A program made the position numbers and the translations under genes. A stretch of DNA of 64,000 nucleotides from CAKZML01 sp963823435 (GTDB lineage: Bacteria > Pseudomonadota > Gammaproteobacteria > Steroidobacterales > BM003): NCBI GenBank assembly GCA_963823435.1, contig CAWGLN010000001.1, positions 744,001 to 808,000 of the forward strand. Direction: 5' to 3'. Below, in pieces: positions 16,673 through 25,487 of the stretch. How positions within the stretch are numbered: position 1 is the stretch's first letter; the number at the start of each line of letters is the position of its first letter. The notes under the pieces were generated by a model. It did not search any database. It was not told where the DNA came from and saw nothing but the letters and a program-made list of their open reading frames with translations.

Positions 16673-18364
16673 TCAGGGAAAGTAGCGAAGGACGCACAAC
16701 ATGGAGTTGGGCGCAGCCTGACCCAGGCCGCATATTGATGCATCAGCCATTACTCTCGCCAACTCTTGCAGCAGGTCCCGATTCCAATGCCGCTGCGTCA
16801 TAAGTGCCACCGCCTTTTCGGTGCCCACTCTGCAGGGGGTGCACTGACCGCAACTCTCGTCTTCAAAAAAACGCATCAGGTTCAGCGCCAGCGCCCTAAT
16901 ATCATCCTGGTCGCTGACAATAACTACCGCGTGGGACCCCACGAAGCACTCTTCATCCGCCAGCGAGCCAAAATCAAGCGGAAGGTCAGCCTTCGCTGCA
17001 GGCAGGATACCTCCGGAAGCGCCACCAGGCAGGTAGGCCCGAAAAACGTGCCCCTCCTGCATGCCCCCCGAATATTCCTCAATCAACTCGCGCGCTGTGA
17101 TGCCTGCCGGGGCCAGCTTGACCCCGGGATTCTTCACGCGTCCGGAGACCGAGTAACTGCGCAGACCCTTCGCGCCGTTTTGACCGTGACCGCTGAACCA
17201 GTCCGGACCTCGCTCCACGATATCGCGAACCCAATGCAACGTTTCCACGTTGTTCACCAGGGTCGGCCGGCCAAACAGACCGACTTGTGCAACATAGGGC
17301 GGGCGGTGTCGGGGCAAGGCGCGCTTGCCCTCAATGGATTCCAGCATGGCCGACTCCTCGCCGCAAATATAGGCGCCTGCACCACGTCGCAATTCAACCT
17401 TTACATGGGCAGCAAGACCCGCGGCCTGCAGGGCCGCCAGTTCCTTCACCAGAATCTGTCTTATTGCCGAGTACTCGTCGCGCAGATAGATAAACAGGGT
17501 TTGGGCCTCCACCGCCCAGGCTGCGATCAAGGCACCCTCCAGCATTCGGTGCGGATCCCTCTCAAGGTGATATCGATCCTTGAACGTCCCCGGTTCGCCC
17601 TCGTCGGCGTTCACAGCCATATATCTTGGCCCCGGATAACCTCGCACCACTTCCCACTTCGTGCCGGTTGGGAATCCGGCTCCGCCCAGGCCGCGTAGCG
17701 CTGCGTGCTTGAGAGTCTGGATGATATCGCCAGGGGAATATTCCCCGGCCAGGCATTTGCGTAATAGCTGGTACCCGTCCCGGGCGAGGTAATCTTCAAA
17801 AACGATGTAGGCGGGAACTGTCGCTGCAGTCATTCCCGAGTCTACCGCGGTGGCCACATCCTGCAGCGAGGCATGATCGACATGATTCTGGTTGAGAGCA
17901 ACGACAGGGGCCGTATCGCAACGCCCCATACACGGCGCGCGCAGTACCCGGACCCGGGCGCCGAGATGGTCTTCAAGCTCCGTCGCCAACCGGCTGGCGC
18001 CGGCCATTTCGCAAGCGGGGCTGTCACATACTCTAAGCGTGATAGTAGGTGGAGGAACCTGATCTTCCTGCACCAGGGTGAAGTGCGCGTAGAAAGAGGC
18101 TACCTCGTACACTTCACTGTGAGCGAGGCGCATGCGGTCGGCCAGGGCAGTAAGGTGCTCCACTGACAGGTGGCCATGGCGGTCATTCAGCAAGTGCAGA
18201 TATTCAATCAGCAAGTCGCGCCGCAGCGACCCGGTTCCGAGCACTTTATTCAGCTCGTCACGGGCGCCCGCCTGTACTTGACGACCACGGGGAGCAAGCC
18301 GGGCTTTCCTCTTGCTATTGCCGGGATGCCGCTGCCGGTTTACCACCGTGTCACCGGTACTCAT
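16673..18364 (-). CDS. fdsB: NAD-type formate dehydrogenase beta subunit (fused NuoE-like and NuoF-like domains)
   Basis: A 563-residue diaphorase subunit. The N-terminal part (about 25-185) is NuoE-like, with a thioredoxin-fold 2Fe-2S pattern CDSPACE ... CMGRC. The C-terminal part is NuoF-like: glycine-rich NADH/FMN segments (GLGGAGFPTGTKWE, NADEGEPGTFKDR, GAGAYICGEESAM) and a 4Fe-4S site CGQCTPC with a final C near 545. I chose the ATG at 18364 because AGGGGAG precedes it; the open frame extends upstream without family similarity. Together with the 920-residue alpha subunit it makes a heterodimeric NAD-dependent enzyme; no separate fdsG, fdsC or fdsD gene is nearby. Confidence 0.88.
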   Translation of the reverse strand: MSTGDTVVNRQRHPGNSKRKARLAPRGRQVQAGARDELNKVLGTGSLRRDLLIEYLHLLNDRHGHLSVEHLTALADRMRLAHSEVYEVASFYAHFTLVQEDQVPPPTITLRVCDSPACEMAGASRLATELEDHLGARVRVLRAPCMGRCDTAPVVALNQNHVDHASLQDVATAVDSGMTAATVPAYIVFEDYLARDGYQLLRKCLAGEYSPGDIIQTLKHAALRGLGGAGFPTGTKWEVVRGYPGPRYMAVNADEGEPGTFKDRYHLERDPHRMLEGALIAAWAVEAQTLFIYLRDEYSAIRQILVKELAALQAAGLAAHVKVELRRGAGAYICGEESAMLESIEGKRALPRHRPPYVAQVGLFGRPTLVNNVETLHWVRDIVERGPDWFSGHGQNGAKGLRSYSVSGRVKNPGVKLAPAGITARELIEEYSGGMQEGHVFRAYLPGGASGGILPAAKADLPLDFGSLADEECFVGSHAVVIVSDQDDIRALALNLMRFFEDESCGQCTPCRVGTEKAVALMTQRHWNRDLLQELARVMADASICGLGQAAPNSMLCVLRYFP

Positions 18365-18495
18365 TCCGCGGCTCCCCTGGCATGCCCGATATTGTCCTGG
18401 CCCATCTCGTAATACCCCATGCGGGAGACAATGTTGGCGAATTCCAGCCACCGAGCATAGGGACTTGAAATTCAATAGGCAACCTGTACGCGGCC

Positions 18496-19881
18496 TCACT
18501 CCGGCCGTTGCGCCATCTCCAGTAATTCCAGGCAGCGATTGACCAGATCCTGCTTCAACCCCAACCAGGCGCAGGCAGAAAATACGGTTGTCACTGCGCG
18601 AAGCTCCGGGTGCCAGGATTTCTGAACACTGGCGAAACTCTCCACTATGTGCAGTAAATCCTGACCACACAAAGCGGCCATGGCGCCGCGTCCGGCTGTA
18701 TTGAGGTCACCGTTGGCGCCCTGGACAAAATACAGCCTGTCGGTCTGGGAAAGTTCCCAGGCACGCATATCGAACAATATTTTTTGCTCTGGTGCGTAGG
18801 GCAGCTCCGCCTCTATCCAGGCAGTCCGGTTGACAAACTCGGCTGCACTGCAGAATCCGGACAACCGTCGCACAATTAGACTCATCTCAGGAAAAACAAT
18901 GTAATGATCCCTGAAATCGTCGAATACAGACAACGCCGGGTCGGCGCGACCCGTCTCGCAAATCTCGGGTTCCCAATCACGCATGTCCATTGAAGAGGAC
19001 GACGCAAAAAACTGCCCCACACGCATGGCGTCGACAGTAGCCCGAACCTGGCGTTCGTCATGACCAAGCCAGTTACACGCCTCTTGCAGATTGGAATACG
19101 GCATTACCTCGCAACCCTGGCTTGAGAACAGCGCCTTATAGCGTTCTGACTTGGCATAGTCTTCCGGACCAAACACGTAGGCGGAACGCCCCGGAGCGCT
19201 ATCCGCAAATCGCTGGAATACTTCCTTGGCTATATCGCTTCCTGCGATGCCGACATCTGTGAAAACCGCATCCCGGCAGTCTGTCAATACATGACTGCCC
19301 GGGGAATAGAATGGAGCGGTCAACAGTTGCTCCATGGCGCCAAGCATGTGCTCCCGTGTTACCCGTCCGGATAGGTAGCGCACCACCAAACCGGTTTCTT
19401 TTATGGGGCGTATTTCGTGTCTGAATTCCCCGAAGCAGGGGGCCAGACTCTGCAGAACATCATCGTCGGATCCCAATAACCAGTGACAGGCGTTTTCCAG
19501 GCTGTAAAAATTTCCTGTCACCGAACCGATGTCCCGCGTTTGGTCCAGAACCTGGCTGAAAAGCTCATAGTTTGCGAGACCGGAAACCAGGGCGACCTTC
19601 TTAATGTTGCCCACCGGAACCCGCTCCTCGATATTGACAAGCAAGGCACGCAAATCATCTTCCGGTGTGGCCCAGTCATAGTCCACCGCGCGCAGGTCAA
19701 CGATGCAATTAACACGGTCGGTGGTAATGACGCGTCGGGCCAGCTGTCCCCCAAACCAGCCCCCAAGCACCCCCAGCAATTCACCCGGCCCAAAAACACC
19801 AGCAAGAAATATCAGGCCGAGGGCGTGATCGTCGATGAAAAACTCATTAATTGTATTGCCCGGCGTCTGCATGCTCGCCAC
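18496..19881 (-). CDS. Unknown protein with three tandem SpoIIAA/STAS-like repeats
   Basis: A 461-residue soluble protein that I do not recognise as a whole. It contains three diverged copies of a unit of about 125 residues (roughly 10-135, 150-275, 315-445). Each copy has an opening strand (GLVVRYLSGRV, SLIVRRLSGF, ALGLIFLAGVF), a middle LTDCRDA / LFDMRAW / IVDLRAV strand, and a closing ACHWL / ACNWL / ACAWL helix. This pattern resembles single-domain SpoIIAA-like proteins that bind small ligands or partners. It starts with a GTG at 19881 overlapping the preceding stop by one base; an ATG at 19872 is possible. Downstream of, and probably co-transcribed with, the carbonic anhydrase-like gene. 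Confidence 0.6.
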   Translation of the reverse strand: MASMQTPGNTINEFFIDDHALGLIFLAGVFGPGELLGVLGGWFGGQLARRVITTDRVNCIVDLRAVDYDWATPEDDLRALLVNIEERVPVGNIKKVALVSGLANYELFSQVLDQTRDIGSVTGNFYSLENACHWLLGSDDDVLQSLAPCFGEFRHEIRPIKETGLVVRYLSGRVTREHMLGAMEQLLTAPFYSPGSHVLTDCRDAVFTDVGIAGSDIAKEVFQRFADSAPGRSAYVFGPEDYAKSERYKALFSSQGCEVMPYSNLQEACNWLGHDERQVRATVDAMRVGQFFASSSSMDMRDWEPEICETGRADPALSVFDDFRDHYIVFPEMSLIVRRLSGFCSAAEFVNRTAWIEAELPYAPEQKILFDMRAWELSQTDRLYFVQGANGDLNTAGRGAMAALCGQDLLHIVESFASVQKSWHPELRAVTTVFSACAWLGLKQDLVNRCLELLEMAQRPE

Positions 19882-20423
19882 TAGATACCCAGGTAGTTAT
19901 TTTTGATGTTCACATAATGTCCGGCGGAATAGGCAAGACGCTGGATTTCCTCCTCCGTCAACTCCCGGACCGGGCGCGCCGGGGCGCCACGGTACAGGTA
20001 CCCTGACAACAAGCGCTTGTCTGGCGACACCAGACTGCCCGCCGCCAATAGCACATCATTCTCAAGGATCGCCCCGTCCAGGACTATTGCCCCGATACCG
20101 ATCAGGCAGCGATGACCAACGGTGCAGGCATGCAAGGTCACCTGGTGTCCAACGGTGACGTCATCACCAATGTACAAGCCCCGACCACCGGGGCTGAAGG
20201 GCCCATCGTGGGTGACGTGCAACACCGCATTATCCTGAATATTGGATCGATGCCCGATCACAATTTCCTGCACATCACCGCGTACAGAAACGCCCGGCCA
20301 GAAGGAGCAATCGTCACCAATGGTCACGTCACCGATCAATGTGGACAGCGGATCCACGTAGACCCGGCGCCCAAATCTTGGGGACCGGTCCATGTAGGAT
20401 CGAATAGCAACGTTTTCTGACAT
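19881..20423 (-). CDS. Gamma carbonic anhydrase-like hexapeptide-repeat protein
   Basis: About 180 residues of left-handed beta-helix repeats (IGDVTIGDDCSFWPGVSVRGD, then repeated V/I-G steps) in the YrdA/CaiE/gamma-carbonic anhydrase class. Candidate zinc-binding His lie in VLHVTHDG and VTLHACTVGHRC. Many such proteins have unproven anhydrase activity. The ATG at 20423 follows AGCAGGAGCC; an in-frame upstream start at 20441 is weaker. It lies between gor and the triple-repeat protein, all on the minus strand. Confidence 0.85.
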   Translation of the reverse strand: MSENVAIRSYMDRSPRFGRRVYVDPLSTLIGDVTIGDDCSFWPGVSVRGDVQEIVIGHRSNIQDNAVLHVTHDGPFSPGGRGLYIGDDVTVGHQVTLHACTVGHRCLIGIGAIVLDGAILENDVLLAAGSLVSPDKRLLSGYLYRGAPARPVRELTEEEIQRLAYSAGHYVNIKNNYLGI

Positions 20424-20443
20424 CGGTTGGCTCCTGCTCACCG

Positions 20444-21802
20444 CTAGCGCATGGTCACAAGTTCTTCGGCACTGGTGGGGTGAATGGCAATTGTATCGTC
20501 AAAATCCCGCTTGCACGCACCCATACGTATTGCCACCGCAAATCCCTGCAACATCTCGTCCGCCCCATCTCCGATAAGGTGGCAGCCAAGCACCTTCTGC
20601 TCGGGACCCACGGTAACCAGCTTCATGCTGGTTCTGACCTTGGTTTCCATCATGGCGTAGTACATGGGCACAAACTCGGTGGTATATACCCTCACTTCCT
20701 GGTCTGGAAATCGCTCCCTGGCCTCAGGCTCAGTCAAGCCGACAGTACCGATTGGCGGATGGGTGAAAATGACCGTTGGAATGTTCTGATAATCCAGGTG
20801 CCGTCCCGGCATGTCGCCGTACACGCGGTCAGAAAGGCGCCGACCCGCCGCAATGGCTACCGGCGTCAACGCCTCCCGGCCGGTGACATCTCCAATAGCA
20901 TAGGTTCCGGCAAGGCTGGTTCGCTGAAAATCATCGGTACGCACAAAACCACGCGTATCAGTATCGATACCGGCCTGTTTCAAACCCAGGGCGGCAGTAT
21001 TCGGGGCCCGCCCTATTGCCCAGATCAATACGTCCAGACCCGCATGTCGGGCGCCACTTTCGGCCAGCAGACACAAGCCTTGTTTATCGCTCTCCAGCGC
21101 TGCCGGAACCGTATTGGAAACCACCTTGATCCCGTCTTGCTGCATTTGCCTGAGGAGCTTTTCCTGCAGCATGGGCTCAAAACTTCTAAGCACGGAAGCA
21201 AAACGAACAAACACCGTCACTTCACTGCCAAGAGCAGCAAGCAGGCAGGCCAACTCCGTGGCGATATAGCCACTTCCCACGATACCGACCCTGGCGGGAA
21301 GCGCGCCCAGCTTGTTGAAGAAATCGTCCGAGGTAATACCCAGGTGCGCGCCGGGAATGGCCGGAACGACGGGGTAACCCCCGGTGGCGATCACCACGCG
21401 GTCGGCGGTCAACTCAATGCCGTCCACGCTCACCCGGCCGGCTGCGGTAATCTCCCCACGACCGGTGTACAGATCGATATCCTTGCGCTCAAGATTGCCC
21501 GCGTAGATGTCGTTAAGACGCCTGAGGTAAGCGTCTCGGCCCCGGCGCAACTTGTCCCAGTCATGGCCGTTCAGCTGCAGGTCAAAGCCGTAAGAAGCCG
21601 CTTCACGCAGCCCATGGGCATGGTGCGCGGCATACCACATTACCTTCTTGGGGACGCAGCCCACGTTGACACAGGTGCCGCCCAGGCGCCCGGCCTCAAC
21701 TACGGCACACCGCCGACCGTACTCGGCAGCCCGCTGGACCATGGCCAAACCGCCGCTGCCACCGCCGATTGCGATCACATCGTAATGTTTTTTCTCGGAC
21801 AC
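20444..21802 (-). CDS. gor: Glutathione-disulfide reductase
   Basis: A 452-residue FAD flavoenzyme that reduces GSSG with NADPH. It has the FAD-binding IGGGSGG near residues 12-18, the redox-active disulfide in GGTCVNVGCVPKK (Cys about 44 and 49), the pyridine-nucleotide motif GSGYIATELA in mid-protein, a late YAIGDVTGREALTPVA segment, and the C-terminal dimer-interface HPTSAEELVT. Length and motifs match Gor rather than lipoamide dehydrogenase or mercuric reductase. First gene of the minus-strand run down to 18496. Confidence 0.93.
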   Translation of the reverse strand: MSEKKHYDVIAIGGGSGGLAMVQRAAEYGRRCAVVEAGRLGGTCVNVGCVPKKVMWYAAHHAHGLREAASYGFDLQLNGHDWDKLRRGRDAYLRRLNDIYAGNLERKDIDLYTGRGEITAAGRVSVDGIELTADRVVIATGGYPVVPAIPGAHLGITSDDFFNKLGALPARVGIVGSGYIATELACLLAALGSEVTVFVRFASVLRSFEPMLQEKLLRQMQQDGIKVVSNTVPAALESDKQGLCLLAESGARHAGLDVLIWAIGRAPNTAALGLKQAGIDTDTRGFVRTDDFQRTSLAGTYAIGDVTGREALTPVAIAAGRRLSDRVYGDMPGRHLDYQNIPTVIFTHPPIGTVGLTEPEARERFPDQEVRVYTTEFVPMYYAMMETKVRTSMKLVTVGPEQKVLGCHLIGDGADEMLQGFAVAIRMGACKRDFDDTIAIHPTSAEELVTMR

Positions 21803-22147
21803 TCTGCACTCCGTTCACCCCCGACGAGGGGGCAACACCCAGACTGGGCGCAGTGTACTCCATGACCGGGAGCTACGCCCGCCGCCAATCCACGTGGCGA
21901 CATCGGCGGGCCAAGCGTTTACACTTCCCTGTTAAGCAATTTCACGGCTTTTGCCTGGCCCGTCTTGCGAGGTCGCCAGGCTGGCTCGGGAATTTGCGAG
22001 CAGGACCTTGCGGGAACACACAAAAGCACCCGGTGTCCTGTCTCAAGCACTACAGTACGTGCCGGTCTACGCAAGTGTGGACCAGTTACCCTGATTTTTG
22101 CATCAAAAGAACCGGCACCAGATTCGTATATAAGGCAGGACCAACAC
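21803..22147. other. Divergent intergenic region between gor and prlC
   Basis: 345 bases that must hold the promoters of both genes. A possible extended -10 (GTATATAAG) lies at 22126-22134 close to prlC, but no convincing -35 goes with it. I see no repeat or RNA gene here. Confidence 0.4.
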
Positions 22148-24193
22148 ATGCCCAACGCCAAGATCAATCCTCTTCTCGATACCAGCGGCCTGCCGAGATT
22201 TGCTGCCATCCAGGCAGAGCATGTTGCTCCGGCGCTGGGCACCGTGCTTCGGGAAAATCGGGAAAAGCTGGAGGAACTGGTCAGTCACGATCAAGCCCCC
22301 ACCTGGGACAACCTGATTCGACCTCTGGAACTAATGGAAGAAAGGCTTGACCGGGTGTGGTCACCGGTCAGTCACCTGAATTCAGTGGTCAATAGCCCCG
22401 ACCTGCGAGAGGCGTATAACAATTGCCTGGCTGATTTGAGCGCCTATGCCACGGAGCTTGGGCAAAACAGTCGTCTGTATGAAGCGTTTGCAGAAATCGA
22501 GAAACGCGAGCGCGCCGAACTGGACACTGCCCGGCGGAAATTGCTGGAAAACAGTCTCCGGGATTTTCGCCTGGCGGGCGTCCATCTCGATCCGGAGAAG
22601 AAGGCCCGATATAAAAAGGCCCAGCAGGAGCTTGCTGCCCTGGCCGCCCGTTTCGAGGAAAACGTGTTGGACGCAACCAATGCTTTCCAGAAGCACATTA
22701 CAGACGAGAATCTGCTCGCAGGCTTGCCCGATCCTACCGTGGCGCGGGCCCGGGAGGCGGCAGCAGAACAAGACCAGGATGGCTGGTTGTTATCGCTGGA
22801 CTACCCCAATTATCACGCAGTGCTTTCTTACGCGGATCGTGGCGACCTGCGACGCGAATTTTATACTGCCTGGGCAACCAGGGCATCTGACCAGGGCCCC
22901 CATGCGGGTCGCTGGGATAACAGCGGGGTTATCGAGGACATCTTGCGCCTACGCCACGAAGTGGCGCAATTGCTGGATTACCCCGATTATGCGGCTCTGT
23001 CGCTGGCAACCAAGATGGCCAAGAGCACAGAACAGGTGGTCGAGTTTCTGGAGGACCTGGCGAGCCGCAGCCGAAAAATTGCCAGGTTTCAGGTTCAAGA
23101 ACTGGAGGAACTGGCCGGGCATAAGCTTGAAGCCTGGGACTTGATGTATTTCGCCGAAAAGCTCAAGCGCGAAAGGTTCCAGATCTCCGACGAGATGCTC
23201 AAAGCATACTTCCCGATCGAAAAGGTCTTGGATGGTATGTTCCAGGTCGCACAGCGCCTCTATGGAATCCGCCTCGCCCAGCGAGAGGATGTGGACACCT
23301 GGCACGAGGATGTGCGCTATATCGATGTAATGAATGGCAAGGGCAAACCCTGTGGCGGGTTGTTCATCGACCTGTACGCACGCAAGAACAAGCGAGGAGG
23401 GGCCTGGATGGACGATTGCATCAATCGCAACGGCATGAAAAAGCCCGTTCAGCATCCGGTCGCTCATCTGGTTTGCAATTTTAACCCTCCCACGGAATTC
23501 CATCCCTCCCTGCTCACGCACGATGATGTGGTGACCCTGTTCCATGAATTTGGACACACCCTGCATCACTTGCTGACCACCGTGGATGTTCCCGGCGTGG
23601 CAGGCATTCACGGCGTGCCCTGGGACGCGGTCGAACTGCCCAGTCAGTTCATGGAGAATTTCGCCTGGCAGCAAGAAGCGTTGCCCCTGATATCGTCGCA
23701 CTACCAGACAGGCGAGCCACTTCCAGCTGACCTTTTCGAACGATTAATCGGCAGTCGGCAATTCATGGGCGCGATGCATATGCTCAGGCAACTGGAGTTT
23801 GCCTTGTTCGATATGCGGCTGCACAGGGAGTACGCACCCTCCCGGGGCGCCAGGGTCCTGGAGATAATTGAACAGGTACGCGACGAGGTAAGCGTCCTGC
23901 CGCCACCCGCGTTCAATCGCTTCTCACACAGTTTTTCTCATATCTTCGCCGGCGGATACGCGGCGGGTTATTACAGCTACAAGTGGGCAGAAGTGCTGGC
24001 GGCCGACGCCTTTTCTGCCTTTGAAGAGCAGGGCATATTCAATTCCGAGGTGGCGGAGCGCATGCGTTCCCGTATTCTGTCTGCAGGTGGGAGCGTTGAT
24101 GCAATGGAAGCATTCATAGCCTTCCGCGGCCGGGCGCCAAGCCTGGAGCCGCTATTGAGGCAAACCGGAATTGAATCAGGCGCGGCAGCCTGA
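22148..24193 (+). CDS. prlC: Oligopeptidase A (M3 zinc metallopeptidase)
   Basis: A 681-residue cytoplasmic peptidase that degrades short peptides, including cleaved signal peptides. The zinc-binding HEFGH (about 466-470) with the further Glu in the ESQ-like PSQFMENFAWQ region, the GGLFIDLYAR segment and the late FSHIFAGGYAAGYYSYKWAE segment are diagnostic of M3 oligopeptidases. The ATG at 22148 follows AAGGCAGGA; the frame stays open upstream to 21965 without conserved sequence. Length matches the family. Confidence 0.93.
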   Translation: MPNAKINPLLDTSGLPRFAAIQAEHVAPALGTVLRENREKLEELVSHDQAPTWDNLIRPLELMEERLDRVWSPVSHLNSVVNSPDLREAYNNCLADLSAYATELGQNSRLYEAFAEIEKRERAELDTARRKLLENSLRDFRLAGVHLDPEKKARYKKAQQELAALAARFEENVLDATNAFQKHITDENLLAGLPDPTVARAREAAAEQDQDGWLLSLDYPNYHAVLSYADRGDLRREFYTAWATRASDQGPHAGRWDNSGVIEDILRLRHEVAQLLDYPDYAALSLATKMAKSTEQVVEFLEDLASRSRKIARFQVQELEELAGHKLEAWDLMYFAEKLKRERFQISDEMLKAYFPIEKVLDGMFQVAQRLYGIRLAQREDVDTWHEDVRYIDVMNGKGKPCGGLFIDLYARKNKRGGAWMDDCINRNGMKKPVQHPVAHLVCNFNPPTEFHPSLLTHDDVVTLFHEFGHTLHHLLTTVDVPGVAGIHGVPWDAVELPSQFMENFAWQQEALPLISSHYQTGEPLPADLFERLIGSRQFMGAMHMLRQLEFALFDMRLHREYAPSRGARVLEIIEQVRDEVSVLPPPAFNRFSHSFSHIFAGGYAAGYYSYKWAEVLAADAFSAFEEQGIFNSEVAERMRSRILSAGGSVDAMEAFIAFRGRAPSLEPLLRQTGIESGAAA

Positions 24194-24218
24194 AGCCGGA
24201 ACCAGAGGACAGGTTATC

Positions 24219-24987
24219 TTGAAAATTGCTACCTGGAACGTAAATTCCATACGCGTGCGGCTGCCGCAGGTGCTGGAATGGCTGGATACCGCCCAGGTCG
24301 ACATCCTGGGACTGCAGGAGATAAAGTTACCAAGCGAGGATTTTCCAGCCGAAGCTTTTCAGGAACTGGGCTACCAGGTCCTGGTGAGTGGCCAGAAAAC
24401 CTACAACGGCGTGGCCCTGCTAGGAAAAGCGCCGGCTACCGACGTGGTCACCGCTTTGCCGGGGTTGGAAGATCCGCAAAGAAGGGTGCTGGGCGCAACG
24501 CTGAACGGCATACGCGTAATCAATCTTTATGTGCCAAACGGTCAGGCGCCTGACTCCGAAAAATTCGTATACAAGATGAACTGGCTGAAGGCCCTCCAAT
24601 CGTGGATGGCCCTGGAAATCCGCACACACAAGAAATTGATCGTGATGGGTGACTTCAATATCGCGCCAGAGGACAGGGATGTGCACGATCCGGCGGCCTG
24701 GGAAGGCTCGGTACACGTCAGCCCCCCGGAGCGCCAGGCGCTAAAGAAGCTGCTGGACCTGGGGCTGCAGTGACTCGTTCCGTCTTTTCGAACAACCGGA
24801 GTCTTCATTCAGCTGGTGGGACTACCGTCGCGGAGCATTTCGACGCAATGCCGGACTGCGCATAGACTTGATACTTGCCAGTCAGGCCATGGCAGAATCC
24901 TGCCTGGCTTGCCGCACCGATGTGGAACCTCGCAGCTGGGAGCGGCCGTCAGATCACGCACCTGTGGTCGCCAGTTTCGGCCCTTGA
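24219..24987 (+). CDS. xthA: Exodeoxyribonuclease III, interrupted by one frameshift
   Basis: AP endonuclease/3'-5' exonuclease of base-excision repair. The N-terminal part (24219-24773) has the family opening KIATWNVNSIRVR, the catalytic-Glu segment LGLQEIKL, the NLYVPNGQ loop and the GDFNIAPEDRDVHDP metal and active-site region. Translation stops at a TGA at 24771; in the next frame the remaining 71 residues continue perfectly, from DSFRLFEQPESSFSWWDYR to the catalytic SDHAPVVASF. Removing one base gives 255 residues, the normal length. It starts with TTG at 24219 behind GAGGACAGG. Either an assembly indel or a recent loss of the C-terminal catalytic Asp-His. Confidence 0.85.
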
Positions 24988-25009
24988 AACCGTACAAGAG
25001 GTAGGTCTC

Positions 25010-25381
25010 GTGCAACATCAACAACTCACCGGCCTGAGACGTCTTGTGTCGGCCTCATCCAACTCATGGAAAGGCTTCGTTGCAGCGTGGACCCACGAAG
25101 AAGCCTTTCGGCAAGAGCTGATCCTGGTTATCGTTGCGAGCCCCCTGGCATTCATGCTGGGCAACTCCTGGATAGAACGCGCCCTGCTTCTGGGCAGCCT
25201 GCTTCAGATCCTCATTGTCGAGTTGCTCAACACCGGCATCGAGGTAGTGGTTGACCGGATAGGCCCCGATCACCACGAGCTTTCGGGGCGCGCCAAAGAC
25301 GTCGCTTCGGCGGCGGTCCTGGTCTCCCTGCTCCTGGCGGCCAGTACCTGGGCCATGATCCTGCTCCCCCGCTGGCTATAG
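25010..25381 (+). CDS. dgkA: Diacylglycerol kinase
   Basis: A 123-residue inner-membrane kinase that recycles diacylglycerol to phosphatidic acid. It has the short amphipathic N-terminus ending SWKGFVAAWTHEEAFRQE, then three membrane helices, with the active-site motif VELLNTGIEVVVDRIG and the RAKDVASAAV segment. It starts at a GTG (25010) preceded by AAGAGGTAGG. Length equals typical DgkA. It follows xthA by 22 bases and may be co-transcribed with it. Confidence 0.92.
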   Translation: MQHQQLTGLRRLVSASSNSWKGFVAAWTHEEAFRQELILVIVASPLAFMLGNSWIERALLLGSLLQILIVELLNTGIEVVVDRIGPDHHELSGRAKDVASAAVLVSLLLAASTWAMILLPRWL

Positions 25382-25487
25382 AGCCCCGGCAAGCAAGCGG
25401 CACTCCAGGGCCTGCAAACCGTGAACCAGCTCACAGATCACACTGACTTGATAGCGCTGGTTTGCTATTTTTCCTAGACTCGCAGGA

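Noticed and set aside
18380..18400. Possible sigma-54 promoter upstream of the NAD-type formate dehydrogenase
   Set aside because: GG and GC spacing can be found (AGGACAATATCGGGCA on the minus strand), but neither the -24 nor the -12 element matches the consensus beyond the invariant bases.
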